A DNA stretch of 9,129 nucleotides from Oscillospiraceae bacterium (GCA_014858325.1 RKCM01000123.1:1-9129); one strand, 5' to 3'; shown: positions 1 through 5,837, numbered from the stretch's first letter. The notes: generated from the letters alone by a model not told the origin. A program made the numbers and translations.

Positions 1-588
1 CATCCAGGCGAACACCAGAGAGCCGCCGCGGCTGACGATGTTCATCTTCCGCTTGTGGGTGCGGATCTGGTCGATGGTCTTGCGGGTGATGCCGCAGTGG
101 AGGGTGACGAAGTCCACGCCGTCCTCAGCGTGCAGGCGCACCACGTCGATGAAGTCCTGGGCGGTCAGGGTGGCCAGGTCGCGCTGGTAGTGGATGACGG
201 AGTCATACACCGGCACGGTGCCGATCATGACGGGGCACTCGTGGGTCAGCTTCTGGCGGAAAGGCTGGGTGTTGCCGTGGCTGGACAGGTCCATGATGGC
301 CTCTGCGCCCATGTTGACGGCGCTCATCACCTTTTCCATCTCGATGTTGTAGTCCTTGCAGTCGCGGGAGACGCCGAGGTTGACGTTGATCTTGGTGCGC
401 AGCATGGAGCCGATGCCCTCGGGATCCAGGCAGGTGTGGTGCTTGTTGGCCGGGATGGCGACCTTGCCCTCGGCGACCAGCTGCCGGATCTCTTCAACGG
501 TGCGGTACTCCTTCTTGGCCACGATCTCCATTTCCGGGGTGACGATGCCCTTGCGGGCGGCGTCCATCTGGGTGGTGTAAGCTTGCAT
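1..588 (-). CDS. thiC: Phosphomethylpyrimidine synthase ThiC, N-terminal 196 residues (3' end outside window)
   Basis: ThiC is the radical-SAM enzyme that rearranges aminoimidazole ribotide into hydroxymethylpyrimidine phosphate (HMP-P), the pyrimidine half of thiamine. The reading frame is open from an ATG at 588 to the window edge. It begins MQAYTTQMDAARKG without the long N-terminal domain of proteobacterial ThiC, so it is the short form common in Clostridia. Family blocks visible: PEME (about 19-22), KINVNLGVS (about 66-74), DLSSHG (about 100-105), CPVMIGTVPVYD (about 118-129), HCGIT (about 164-168) and NIVSRGGSL (about 184-192). The C-terminal cysteine motif that holds the [4Fe-4S] cluster is outside the window and could not be checked. 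A GGAGG ribosome site lies 7 bases before the ATG. It is the third gene of the thiW-thiE-thiC cluster, 242 bp after thiE. I see no riboswitch of its own, so it probably depends on the TPP riboswitch before thiW. Confidence 0.95.
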   Translation of the reverse strand, partial: MQAYTTQMDAARKGIVTPEMEIVAKKEYRTVEEIRQLVAEGKVAIPANKHHTCLDPEGIGSMLRTKINVNLGVSRDCKDYNIEMEKVMSAVNMGAEAIMDLSSHGNTQPFRQKLTHECPVMIGTVPVYDSVIHYQRDLATLTAQDFIDVVRLHAEDGVDFVTLHCGITRKTIDQIRTHKRKMNIVSRGGSLVFAWM

Positions 589-611
589 GGTTTGTTCCTC
601 CATTTTGATGT

Positions 612-725
612 TTATGCGGTATGCGATGCGTCGGGTGGTGGGAAGGTGCCGGAACAAACACGCCGACCTCGATACGCGAGATCAAACTGGATTCCGGCGC
701 CTCCGCAGAAAAATGCGGTCTTCAT
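612..725 (-). CDS. Possible small ORF of 37 residues between thiE and thiC
   Basis: On the minus strand an ATG at 725 opens a 37-codon frame ending in TAA at 612-614, 23 bp before the thiC start. An AGGAG motif sits 7 bases upstream of the ATG, an unusually good ribosome site for a chance ORF. The product starts MKTAFFCGGAGIQFD, carries two cysteines, and ends in a Pro-rich stretch (GTFPPPDASHTA). I recognise no family and see no clear membrane segment. It could be a translated leader affecting thiC, a decayed gene, or chance. Position and ribosome site are seen directly; coding status is unproven. Confidence 0.3.
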   Translation of the reverse strand: MKTAFFCGGAGIQFDLAYRGRRVCSGTFPPPDASHTA

Positions 726-785
726 GAAAAAACTCCTGACATGAATTTTGTTGCGCGGCAGAAGGTGGTGCCCCCGATCTGCCGC

Positions 786-825
786 GGCCCCTGGCTCCCC
801 CTTGGAGAAGCGCCTGAGAGGGCGA
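786..825. repeat. Degenerate, internally deleted copy of a dispersed palindromic repeat
   Basis: Positions 786-803 match the reverse complement of 9055-9072 at 17 of 18 bases, and 814-825 match the reverse complement of 9013-9024 at 12 of 12. The roughly 30 bases that separate these blocks at the right end of the window, containing the palindromic arms, are reduced here to 10 bases (804-813). The copy starts 5 bp beyond the thiE stop codon, in the gap before thiC. It looks like a decayed member of a compound palindromic (REP/MITE-like) family with its hairpins lost. Confidence 0.7.
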
Positions 826-830
826 GCTTG

Positions 831-1463
831 TTATAATTTTGCGACCATCTCTCGCAGCTCGGTACACTCTTTTGCAATGTCCTCCGCCCCAAAGATGGCG
901 GTGACGAGGGCGACGCCGGCAATGCCGGTGCCTGCCAGAGTGAGGAGGTTGTCCTTATGGATGCCGCCGATGGCCACCACCGGGATGGGAACGGACGCGC
1001 ACACCTCGGTCAGCAGTTCCCGGGTGATGACGTGGACGTTCTTTTTGGTGTGGGTGGTGAACATGGCTCCGCAGCCCAGATAGTCGGCCCCGTCGGCCAG
1101 GGCCTTCTGGGCCTCTGCCACATTGTGGGCCGACACGCCGACGATCTTGCCCGGCCCCAGCAGCCGCCGTGCCTCGGCGGCTGCTAGATCCTCCTGCCCG
1201 ACGTGGACGCCGTCGGCGTCGCAGAGCTTGGCCAGCGGGACGTTGTCGTTGAGGATGAAGGGGACGTGGTATGCCTTGCACAACGCGCAGATCTCCCGGG
1301 CCTCGGCCAGCAGGGCGGCATCGTCCAGCTGCTTTTCCCGCAGCTGGATCATGGTGGCCCCGCCCTTCAGGGCGGCTTCCACCTGCTGGGGCAGGGTCTG
1401 GCGGCCCACCCAGGCACGGTCGGTGACGGCGTAGAGACGAAGCATTTCAGGGGTGCAGTTCAT
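831..1463 (-). CDS. thiE: Thiamine-phosphate synthase ThiE
   Basis: ThiE condenses hydroxymethylpyrimidine diphosphate with hydroxyethylthiazole phosphate to give thiamine phosphate and pyrophosphate; it is a cytosolic TIM-barrel enzyme. The 210-residue product has the family's usual length and motifs: YAVTDR (11-16), QLREK (40-44, pyrophosphate/pyrimidine site), ND (72-73, metal ligand region), DGVHVGQ (84-90), GVSAHN (109-114), DYLGCGAMF followed by TTHTK (127-140, thiazole-phosphate region) and AIGGI (164-168, phosphate loop). The start is placed at the ATG at 1463 because an AAAGGAG ribosome site lies just upstream and the family begins there; the frame stays open another 33 codons upstream, overlapping thiW, without family similarity. 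It lies 28 bp after thiW. The HMP kinase (ThiD) and thiazole kinase (ThiM) needed for its substrates are not in this window. Confidence 0.96.
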   Translation of the reverse strand: MNCTPEMLRLYAVTDRAWVGRQTLPQQVEAALKGGATMIQLREKQLDDAALLAEAREICALCKAYHVPFILNDNVPLAKLCDADGVHVGQEDLAAAEARRLLGPGKIVGVSAHNVAEAQKALADGADYLGCGAMFTTHTKKNVHVITRELLTEVCASVPIPVVAIGGIHKDNLLTLAGTGIAGVALVTAIFGAEDIAKECTELREMVAKL

Positions 1464-1491
1464 AAGGCGGCTCCTTTGGTTTGAGAGAGGT

Positions 1492-2007
1492 TCAGGAAAG
1501 GGTGGTCTGCATGGAGCGCAGCGCACCCGAGCGCTGCAGGCTGAACAGCAGCACGCCTGCAATGACAGCGCCGCCGGCCGTGGAGACCAGGAAGGGGACG
1601 ATGTAAGCGTAGAACGCGATGTCGCCTGCGCTCTTGCCCATCAGCAGGATGGCGACAGGGTAGGCGCACAGCCCGCCCAGGATGGAGGTGCCAAACACCT
1701 CTGCCACCAGCGTGGGCAGCAGCTGCCGGGTCTTGTGGTAAGCAAGGCCGCACAGCAGTGCGCCGAACATGCTGCCGGGGAACGCCATCAGGCTGCCCAG
1801 ACCCAGCAGGTTGCGCAGCAGCGAGGCCACAAAGGCCACGCCGATGCCGTAGTAGGGCCCCAGCAGCACCGCGCACAGGATGTTGACCATGTGCTGCACC
1901 GGGGCGCATTTGCTGCCGAAGATCGGGAAGCTGAACACGCTGCCCACCACAGCCAGCGCACAGAACATGCCCGCCAGGGCCAGTTTTTTGACCGAGAGAT
2001 TTTTCAT
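1492..2007 (-). CDS. thiW: ThiW, S component of an ECF-type thiazole transporter
   Basis: A 171-residue hydrophobic protein with about five or six membrane segments (about 8-30, 42-65, 75-92, 97-123, 130-155). It carries features I associate with ThiW: CAPVQHMVNILCAVLLGP (34-51), RNLLGLGSLMAFPGSMFGALL (65-85) and AYP (115-117). ThiW is the substrate-binding subunit of an energy-coupling-factor importer that borrows shared EcfA/EcfT subunits encoded elsewhere. Its proposed ligand is hydroxyethylthiazole, an assignment made for the family from riboswitch and genomic context rather than shown here. The ATG at 2007 has a near-perfect AAAGGAGG ribosome site 8 bases upstream. It is the first gene after the TPP riboswitch and is followed by thiE (28 bp) and thiC. 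Other riboflavin/folate-type S components are less likely given the TPP riboswitch and thiamine neighbours. Confidence 0.9.
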   Translation of the reverse strand: MKNLSVKKLALAGMFCALAVVGSVFSFPIFGSKCAPVQHMVNILCAVLLGPYYGIGVAFVASLLRNLLGLGSLMAFPGSMFGALLCGLAYHKTRQLLPTLVAEVFGTSILGGLCAYPVAILLMGKSAGDIAFYAYIVPFLVSTAGGAVIAGVLLFSLQRSGALRSMQTTLS

Positions 2008-2040
2008 GAAGAATGCCTCCTTTGCATAATGCGACGCAAC

Positions 2041-2074
2041 AAAAAACAGGAGAGCCTTTTGCGGCGTCTCCTGT
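2041..2074 (-). terminator. Intrinsic terminator of the TPP riboswitch expression platform
   Basis: On the minus strand the arm ACAGGAGACGCC pairs with GGCTCTCCTGT around a GCAAAA-type loop, with one bulged base, and is followed by six T residues. It lies between the TPP aptamer and the thiW start. This is the layout of a riboswitch that stops transcription when TPP is bound. Confidence 0.85.
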
Positions 2075-2087
2075 AAAAATCCATTCC

Positions 2088-2109
2088 GGCCAGAGCGGTG
2101 GCTCCGGCC
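2088..2109 (-). promoter_or_regulatory. Extra GC-rich hairpin between TPP aptamer and terminator
   Basis: GGCCGGAGC and GCTCTGGCC (minus strand) pair with one G-U around the four-base loop CACC. The hairpin lies immediately 3' of the aptamer and before the terminator. It may be a linker stem or part of the switching mechanism; I could not find a clear antiterminator by eye. Confidence 0.55.
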
Positions 2110-2111
2110 CT

Positions 2112-2202
2112 ATGACTTCCTACGGCGGCATGATCCGCATCAGGTGTAAGGGTCGAAGCTCGGGTGCTTCCTCTCAGCCTGCGATTACAGACTCCCCTGT
2201 GT
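2112..2202 (-). ncRNA. TPP riboswitch (THI element) aptamer
   Basis: The minus strand carries the conserved THI-box landmarks in order: ACAGGGGAGTC (5' side of P1 and its surroundings), CTGAGAGG (pyrimidine-sensing J3/2 region), ACCC, then ACCTGATGCGGATCATGCC and GCCGTAGGAAGT. This matches the known pattern CUGAGA ... ACCUGAUCYGGRUAAUGCCRGCGUAGGGA with small substitutions. A variable P3-type stem (GAGCTTC region, about 2150-2165) lies between the two halves. Free TPP is expected to bind and turn off thiW-thiE-thiC through the downstream terminator. Confidence 0.95.
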
Positions 2203-2222
2203 TTCTTGTATTGTCGGCTTGT

Positions 2223-2251
2223 ATTTTACACCCACTGGGTGCAAATTGCAA
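2223..2251 (-). promoter_or_regulatory. Promoter of the thiamine operon with a palindrome in the -35/-10 spacer
   Basis: On the minus strand a TTGCAA -35 (2251-2246) and a TAAAAT -10 (2228-2223) are separated by 17 bp, placing the transcript start near 2216, about 14 nt before the riboswitch. The spacer holds a perfect inverted repeat, CACCCA-C-TGGGTG (plus-strand sense, 2229-2241). With one mismatch it extends to 10-base arms covering 2225-2245, between the two boxes. That is a typical place for a repressor operator; the regulator is unknown. Confidence 0.6.
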
Positions 2252-2280
2252 GAGAAATTTTTTTGAAGAGCTCTATCCTC

Positions 2281-2310
2281 TTGCGAATGTTGGCGAAAGT
2301 GTGTTATATT
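2281..2310 (+). promoter_or_regulatory. Possible promoter of the ATPase/nuclease-like gene pair
   Basis: TTGCGA (2281-2286) and TATATT (2305-2310) are spaced by 18 bp on the plus strand, giving a transcript start near 2317 and a leader of roughly 90 nt before the ATG at 2410. The -10 matches consensus at five of six bases, the -35 at four. It is back to back with the thiamine promoter, about 30 bp away. The leader is AT-rich and contains AAAATCGA (2333-2340) and its inverse TCGATTTT (2378-2385), which could pair. Confidence 0.4.
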
Positions 2311-2409
2311 GAAATGGGCTTGTATGCCTATCAAAATCGAGTGTTTTTTTGTTTTCATATCTGTAAAATAAGAGTGTTCGATTTTTATTTGAGAATTTAG
2401 GGTTTGATT

Positions 2410-3660
2410 ATGAAATTAACGATTAAAAACCTGGCGAAGATCAGCAAAGCAGAAGTAGAACTGAACGGAATTACGGTGGTTGCTGGTTATAATAGCACAG
2501 GAAAAAGCACCATTAGCAAGGCGCTACTCGGTGTGATGAGTGCGTATAGTAATCTGAACGAAGACATTATTGCGCAAAGAAGTTTTGAGATTCAGCGTGC
2601 GCTGGACAGCGCCGTTTCGGGGATAATTGCTGTGCCGGCCTACTATAGAAGAAAAACGAGAATGCGCCGATTAGCAAGAAAACTCAGTGTGGATCGCTCT
2701 TTGAAATTGGAAACAGAAAGCCTGTGTTTTGCTGCTGTGGAAGGCCTTACAGAAGAAGAAACAAAACAGGTCGAACAATATATCAAGGCACACTTTGAAG
2801 AGATTCAGGCAGAAGTTGAAGAAAAACGCGATATTTCGGAGCAAGACTTTGCATCGTTCCTTGTAAACAACCAGTTTCGGACGGTTTTTGATCAGCAGAT
2901 CAACACGTTTGGATCGGACAAAGCCTGTACCATTGATTTGTCGGCAAAAGAAGAAATTCACCTGGAAATCGTCAACAACAAGGTGGTGGAACTCCCGCTG
3001 CTGACGCTGAAAGAGGCAACACCGTTCTATATTGAGCCGAGGCATATGCTGGATATGTCTGCAATGCGGTATGACATCTATCAAACGGATTCTTCTCTTT
3101 ACAATGAGCTGCGTGCAAGTGAAAATACTGCGCCGGAGAATATGACACTGGAACAATATACCCAGCGGGAACATTCTACAGCAATTGTAAAAGAGCTGGC
3201 TGACCAGGTGATGCACGGCTCCCTTCGTCCCGCAGAGGATGCCGTTCGGTTTTATGACAACGACTTTCAGTCGGTTGTTTCGGTGAAGAATACAGCGTCC
3301 GGCATCAAATCGATGGCACTGATTGCGCGGCTGATCGAAAATGGGAAGCTTGCACAGCGCGGAATGCTCATCATCGATGAGCCGGAAGTGAATCTCCATC
3401 CGGAGTGGCAACTTCGCTTTGCAAATTTTCTGGTGCGTCTGAACAAAGAACTGGATATTCAGATCCTATTGACAACGCATAGCCCGTATTTCCTTCGCGC
3501 GATTGAAAAATATGCGCAGGAATGGGAAGTGGAAAATGGATTGAAGCTTTATATGACGGTGCCCTGCAGGGAACAGGAGAATTTGTACACCCTGAAGGAT
3601 GTGACCGATACGCCAAACTTGATTTTTAAGCAGTTGTATCTTCCGCTGGAAAGTTTGTAA
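2410..3660 (+). CDS. AAA15/OLD-like ABC-type ATPase, putative sensor subunit of a two-gene defence-like module
   Basis: A 416-residue cytosolic ATPase of the RecF/OLD/AAA_15-AAA_21 type. Walker A is GYNSTGKST (26-34), a signature-like NTASGIKSM lies at 294-302, Walker B is GMLIIDEPEVNLHP (318-331) and the H-switch is TTHSP (355-359). The middle region (about 85-200) is charged and helix-rich, with EEE/KEKR-type stretches suggesting a coiled-coil insertion. Only about 57 residues follow the H-switch, so there is no TOPRIM nuclease domain as in OLD proteins. The ATG at 2410 fits the family start (MKLTIKNLAKI); the only ribosome site is a weak AGGG, and a TTG two codons upstream is a poorer choice. 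The next gene starts 23 bp downstream and is presumably its partner. Codons are AT-richer than in both flanking operons, suggesting transfer. Proteins of this architecture act as sensors in PARIS (AriA), Septu (PtuA) and retron systems, but I cannot assign this one to any of them. Confidence 0.8.
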   Translation: MKLTIKNLAKISKAEVELNGITVVAGYNSTGKSTISKALLGVMSAYSNLNEDIIAQRSFEIQRALDSAVSGIIAVPAYYRRKTRMRRLARKLSVDRSLKLETESLCFAAVEGLTEEETKQVEQYIKAHFEEIQAEVEEKRDISEQDFASFLVNNQFRTVFDQQINTFGSDKACTIDLSAKEEIHLEIVNNKVVELPLLTLKEATPFYIEPRHMLDMSAMRYDIYQTDSSLYNELRASENTAPENMTLEQYTQREHSTAIVKELADQVMHGSLRPAEDAVRFYDNDFQSVVSVKNTASGIKSMALIARLIENGKLAQRGMLIIDEPEVNLHPEWQLRFANFLVRLNKELDIQILLTTHSPYFLRAIEKYAQEWEVENGLKLYMTVPCREQENLYTLKDVTDTPNLIFKQLYLPLESL

Positions 3661-3683
3661 AGAAACAAGGAGTTTTGGCTGTT

Positions 3684-4259
3684 ATGAGATATACAGCACC
3701 GAAAAATCCAGAAGTGTGGAACAAAACCTTGTCCCAGACGGCATATACAGAAGATAAACCAGCAGAGGAACAGTTCGACTTAGAGGAGAACGGCGAGAAA
3801 GTGGTTTTGGCGCTGGATACCGTTGCAAAAGGATATGGAAAGGGACTATACGGGGATAAGATCATTGCTTCCTGCGATGCGTTGAAACAAAAAGACGGCG
3901 AACTCTATTTCATTGAGTTCAAAAATCAACGGCAGTCGAATGTGGATAAGAAAGACGTTCAGGCAAAAGCATTTGGAAGCCTGATCGTGGTGCAGGCGGC
4001 ACTTTATCCCGAAGAAAGTCTGGCGAGTCTCATGCAAAGATCGAACGTTTTTGTAGTGTTTCAGGATCACCGCCCGGAAGAAGAGGAAGATTACCTCAAC
4101 ATTGTAAAGAAATTCGGAGAATTTGCCGGAGAATCGGGAGAGCCGATCTGGTTTGGACTGCGGCAGTGTCTGGAGCGTGGAATCTGCAAAAGTGTCCATA
4201 CGATCTCAATATCGGAATTCAATCATACATACAGCGAAAAGCTTTTTGCGACAGAATGA
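3684..4259 (+). CDS. Small protein with a PD-(D/E)XK-like motif, putative nuclease effector paired with the ATPase
   Basis: A 191-residue soluble protein of no family I recognise. The central segment holds D65 after a hydrophobic strand (KIIASCD), then ELYFIEFKNQ with E78 and K80. This D-x12-E-x-K layout, followed by a helix-like stretch (KAFGSLIVVQAAL, 95-107), is how PD-(D/E)XK nuclease cores look. The first 45 residues are acidic, and an EEEED run lies at 132-136. The ATG at 3684 is preceded by AAGGAG (3667-3672) at 11 bases; a TTG at 3675 is too close to that site. The gene follows the ATPase with a 23-bp gap, ends 6 bp before a long terminator, and shares the ATPase's AT-rich composition. 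The inferred role is a nucleic-acid-cutting effector controlled by the ATPase. It lacks features I associate with the TOPRIM effector AriB or the HNH effector PtuB. The nuclease call rests on motif shape only. Confidence 0.6.
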   Translation: MRYTAPKNPEVWNKTLSQTAYTEDKPAEEQFDLEENGEKVVLALDTVAKGYGKGLYGDKIIASCDALKQKDGELYFIEFKNQRQSNVDKKDVQAKAFGSLIVVQAALYPEESLASLMQRSNVFVVFQDHRPEEEEDYLNIVKKFGEFAGESGEPIWFGLRQCLERGICKSVHTISISEFNHTYSEKLFATE

Positions 4260-4264
4260 ACCGC

Positions 4265-4310
4265 AAACACAAACTCCCCCTCACAGCGATGTGAAGGGGA
4301 GTTTGTGTTT
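4265..4310. terminator. Bidirectional intrinsic terminator between converging genes
   Basis: A 21-bp stem with a single mismatch (left arm AAACACAAACTCCCC then CTCACA; right arm TGTGAA then GGGGAGTTTGTGTTT) closes on a four-base GCGA loop. T-rich tails occur on the plus strand within the right arm and, on the minus strand, within the complement of the left arm. It sits 6 bp after the plus-strand pair and 9 bp after the minus-strand transporter ATPase gene, so it can serve both. Confidence 0.88.
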
Positions 4311-4318
4311 CTAAGATT

Positions 4319-5083
4319 TTACAGCATCTTGGACAAAAATGCCTTCAAACGGGGGTGCTTGGGGTTGGAGAAGAGCTCCTGCGGGGGCTCGTCCTCCTGG
4401 ATGCGGCCCTCGTCGATGAAGATGACGCGGTTGGACACCTCGCGGGCAAAGCCCATCTCGTGGGTGACCACCAGCATGGTGATGCCGGTGTGGGCCAGCT
4501 CTTTCATCAGCTCCAGCACCTCGCCCACCATCTCGGGGTCCAGGGCACTGGTGGGCTCGTCAAAGAGGATGACGTCCGGGTCCATGGCCAGAGCGCGGGC
4601 AATGGCGATGCGCTGCTGCTGGCCGCCGGAAAGGCTCTTGGGGAAAACATCGGCCTTGTCGGACAGGCCCACGCGGGCCAGCAGCTCGTCGGCGCGGGCA
4701 GAGGCCTCCTGCTTGTTCTTGAGCTTGAGCAGCTCGGGGGCAAGGCAGAGGTTCTGCTTGACGGTCAGGTGGGGGAAGAGGTTGAAATGCTGGAACACCA
4801 TGCCCATCTTCTGGCGCACGGCGTCGATGTGGGCTTCGTCCACCTCCACGCCCTCAAACTTGATGGAGCCGCCGGTGGGGATCTCCAGCCGGTTCAGGCA
4901 GCGCAGAAAGGTGGATTTGCCGCAGCCGGAGGGGCCGATGAGGCAGACCACGTCGCCGCGGTAGATGTCGATGTCGATGCCCTTGAGCACATCGAGGGTG
5001 GGGGAGGGCTGCTTTGCGCCCTTCCGCTTTTCGCCGCCGTAGGTCTTGGTCAGCCCACGGACTTCCAGAATCTTATCGGTCAC
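4319..5083 (-). CDS. Polar amino-acid ABC transporter ATP-binding protein (GlnQ/HisP type)
   Basis: A 254-residue ATPase powering amino-acid import at the inner face of the membrane. Motifs: Walker A GPSGCGKST (50-58), Q-loop Q98 in VFQHFNLFPH, signature LSGGQQQR (151-158), Walker B VILFDEP (171-177), D-loop SALD (179-182) and H-switch H208 in VVTHEMGFAREV. The GQQQR signature and HEMGFAREV are typical of the polar amino-acid family. The start is placed at GTG 5083, which has GAGAGGAGG 10 bases upstream; a TTG seven codons earlier lies inside that ribosome site. This start overlaps the permease gene by 11 bp, indicating translational coupling. A short Lys/Gly/Pro-rich segment (GEKRKGAKQPSPT, 17-29) sits where relatives have only a few residues, between TKTYG and LDVLKG. 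Third and last gene of the operon. Confidence 0.95.
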   Translation of the reverse strand: MTDKILEVRGLTKTYGGEKRKGAKQPSPTLDVLKGIDIDIYRGDVVCLIGPSGCGKSTFLRCLNRLEIPTGGSIKFEGVEVDEAHIDAVRQKMGMVFQHFNLFPHLTVKQNLCLAPELLKLKNKQEASARADELLARVGLSDKADVFPKSLSGGQQQRIAIARALAMDPDVILFDEPTSALDPEMVGEVLELMKELAHTGITMLVVTHEMGFAREVSNRVIFIDEGRIQEDEPPQELFSNPKHPRLKAFLSKML

Positions 5084-5837
5084 TTTGTGCCAGCCTCCTC
5101 TCAAATTTGCCCAGCAGCCAGGTGAAGATCATGACGAGGACCAGGTAGATGAGCGCCACGCCGAACAGCGGGAACATGGCCTCGTAGGTGCGGTTCATGA
5201 TGCCCTGCGCCGCATACAGCAGCTCCTTGCCGCCGATGACGGTGATGAGGGAGGTGTCCTTCAGCAGCATGATGAACTCGTTGCCGAGAGCCGGCAGCAC
5301 GGCGCGGATGGCCTGCGGGATGATGATGACCACCATGGTGGTCATGTAGTTGAGGCCAAGGCTCCGGCCGGCTTCCATCTGGCCGGGGTCCACAGCCATC
5401 AGGCCGCCGCGGATGATCTCGGAGACGTAAGCGCCGGAGTTGATGCCCAGCGCCAGCGCACCCACCATGGTAAAGTTGCGGCTGTTGTTGAAGATGACCA
5501 TGCTCATGATCAGCAGCTGCACCATCATAGGCGTGCCGCGGATGACGGTGGTGTACACCTGACATACAGCGTTGAAGAGGCCCAGCACCGGGTTTGTGCG
5601 GCCGGGGCGCTGCTGGTCGTGGGCCACACGCACCAGCGCCACCACGCTGCCCAGCGCAATGCCCAGTGCCAGGGCGATGGCCGTGACGAGCAGGGTGGTG
5701 CCCACGCCCTCAATGTACTGGAGCCAGCGGTCTTTCAGGACAAAGGCCTGATAGAATTTGTAGAACAGATCCTGCCCAAAGTCGAGCCGGGTACCGCTTT
5801 TCAGCAGCTCGCTCAGCAGTTCGTATTGTGCGGCCAT
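5073..5837 (-). CDS. Polar amino-acid ABC transporter permease (HisM/GlnP type)
   Basis: A 254-residue integral membrane subunit forming the translocation path with itself or a partner. About five membrane segments are visible (near 42-68, 95-120, 122-142, 168-190, 220-245). The EAA loop that contacts the ATPase reads EAGRSLGLNYMTTMVVIIIP, followed by QAIRAVLPALGNEF and LLKDTSL, all diagnostic of the His/Glu/Gln/Arg family. RGTPMMVQL is another family block. The start is set at the ATG at 5837, since GAGG lies 6 bases upstream; the ATG at 5843 would abut that site directly. The N-terminus carries about 35 extra soluble residues before the first membrane segment compared with minimal family members. 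It follows the binding-protein gene across a terminator hairpin and overlaps the ATPase gene. Confidence 0.94.
   Translation of the reverse strand: MAAQYELLSELLKSGTRLDFGQDLFYKFYQAFVLKDRWLQYIEGVGTTLLVTAIALALGIALGSVVALVRVAHDQQRPGRTNPVLGLFNAVCQVYTTVIRGTPMMVQLLIMSMVIFNNSRNFTMVGALALGINSGAYVSEIIRGGLMAVDPGQMEAGRSLGLNYMTTMVVIIIPQAIRAVLPALGNEFIMLLKDTSLITVIGGKELLYAAQGIMNRTYEAMFPLFGVALIYLVLVMIFTWLLGKFERRLAQSDR

Noticed and set aside
55..744. Long plus-strand ORF across thiC and its upstream region
   Set aside because: It is the reverse-strand shadow of thiC, whose family motifs are clear; its His/Val/Asp/Gly-rich composition is typical of antisense GC-rich coding.
814..825. CTGAGAGGG beside thiE resembling the TPP riboswitch CUGAGA element
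   Set aside because: It is on the plus strand, opposite to the thiamine genes, lacks the ACCTGAT...GCCG half, and is explained by the dispersed repeat.
589..830. Possible second TPP riboswitch controlling thiC separately
   Set aside because: Neither conserved half of the THI element is found on the minus strand in this gap.
1464..1562. Upstream extension of thiE by 33 codons to an earlier start
   Set aside because: It overlaps thiW, shows no family similarity, and the ATG at 1463 has a good ribosome site.
2164..2400. Plus-strand ORF of 78 residues rich in aromatic and hydrophobic residues, running from the riboswitch to the ATPase gene
   Set aside because: It overlaps the reverse-strand TPP aptamer and both promoters, has no ribosome site and no family resemblance; AT-rich noise.
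2198..4312. TGTGTTTCT direct repeats (2198-2206 and 4304-4312) flanking the AT-rich pair, as a possible insertion duplication
   Set aside because: Only nine bases, each copy lying inside functional elements (riboswitch start and terminator tail) that explain the sequence; likely chance.
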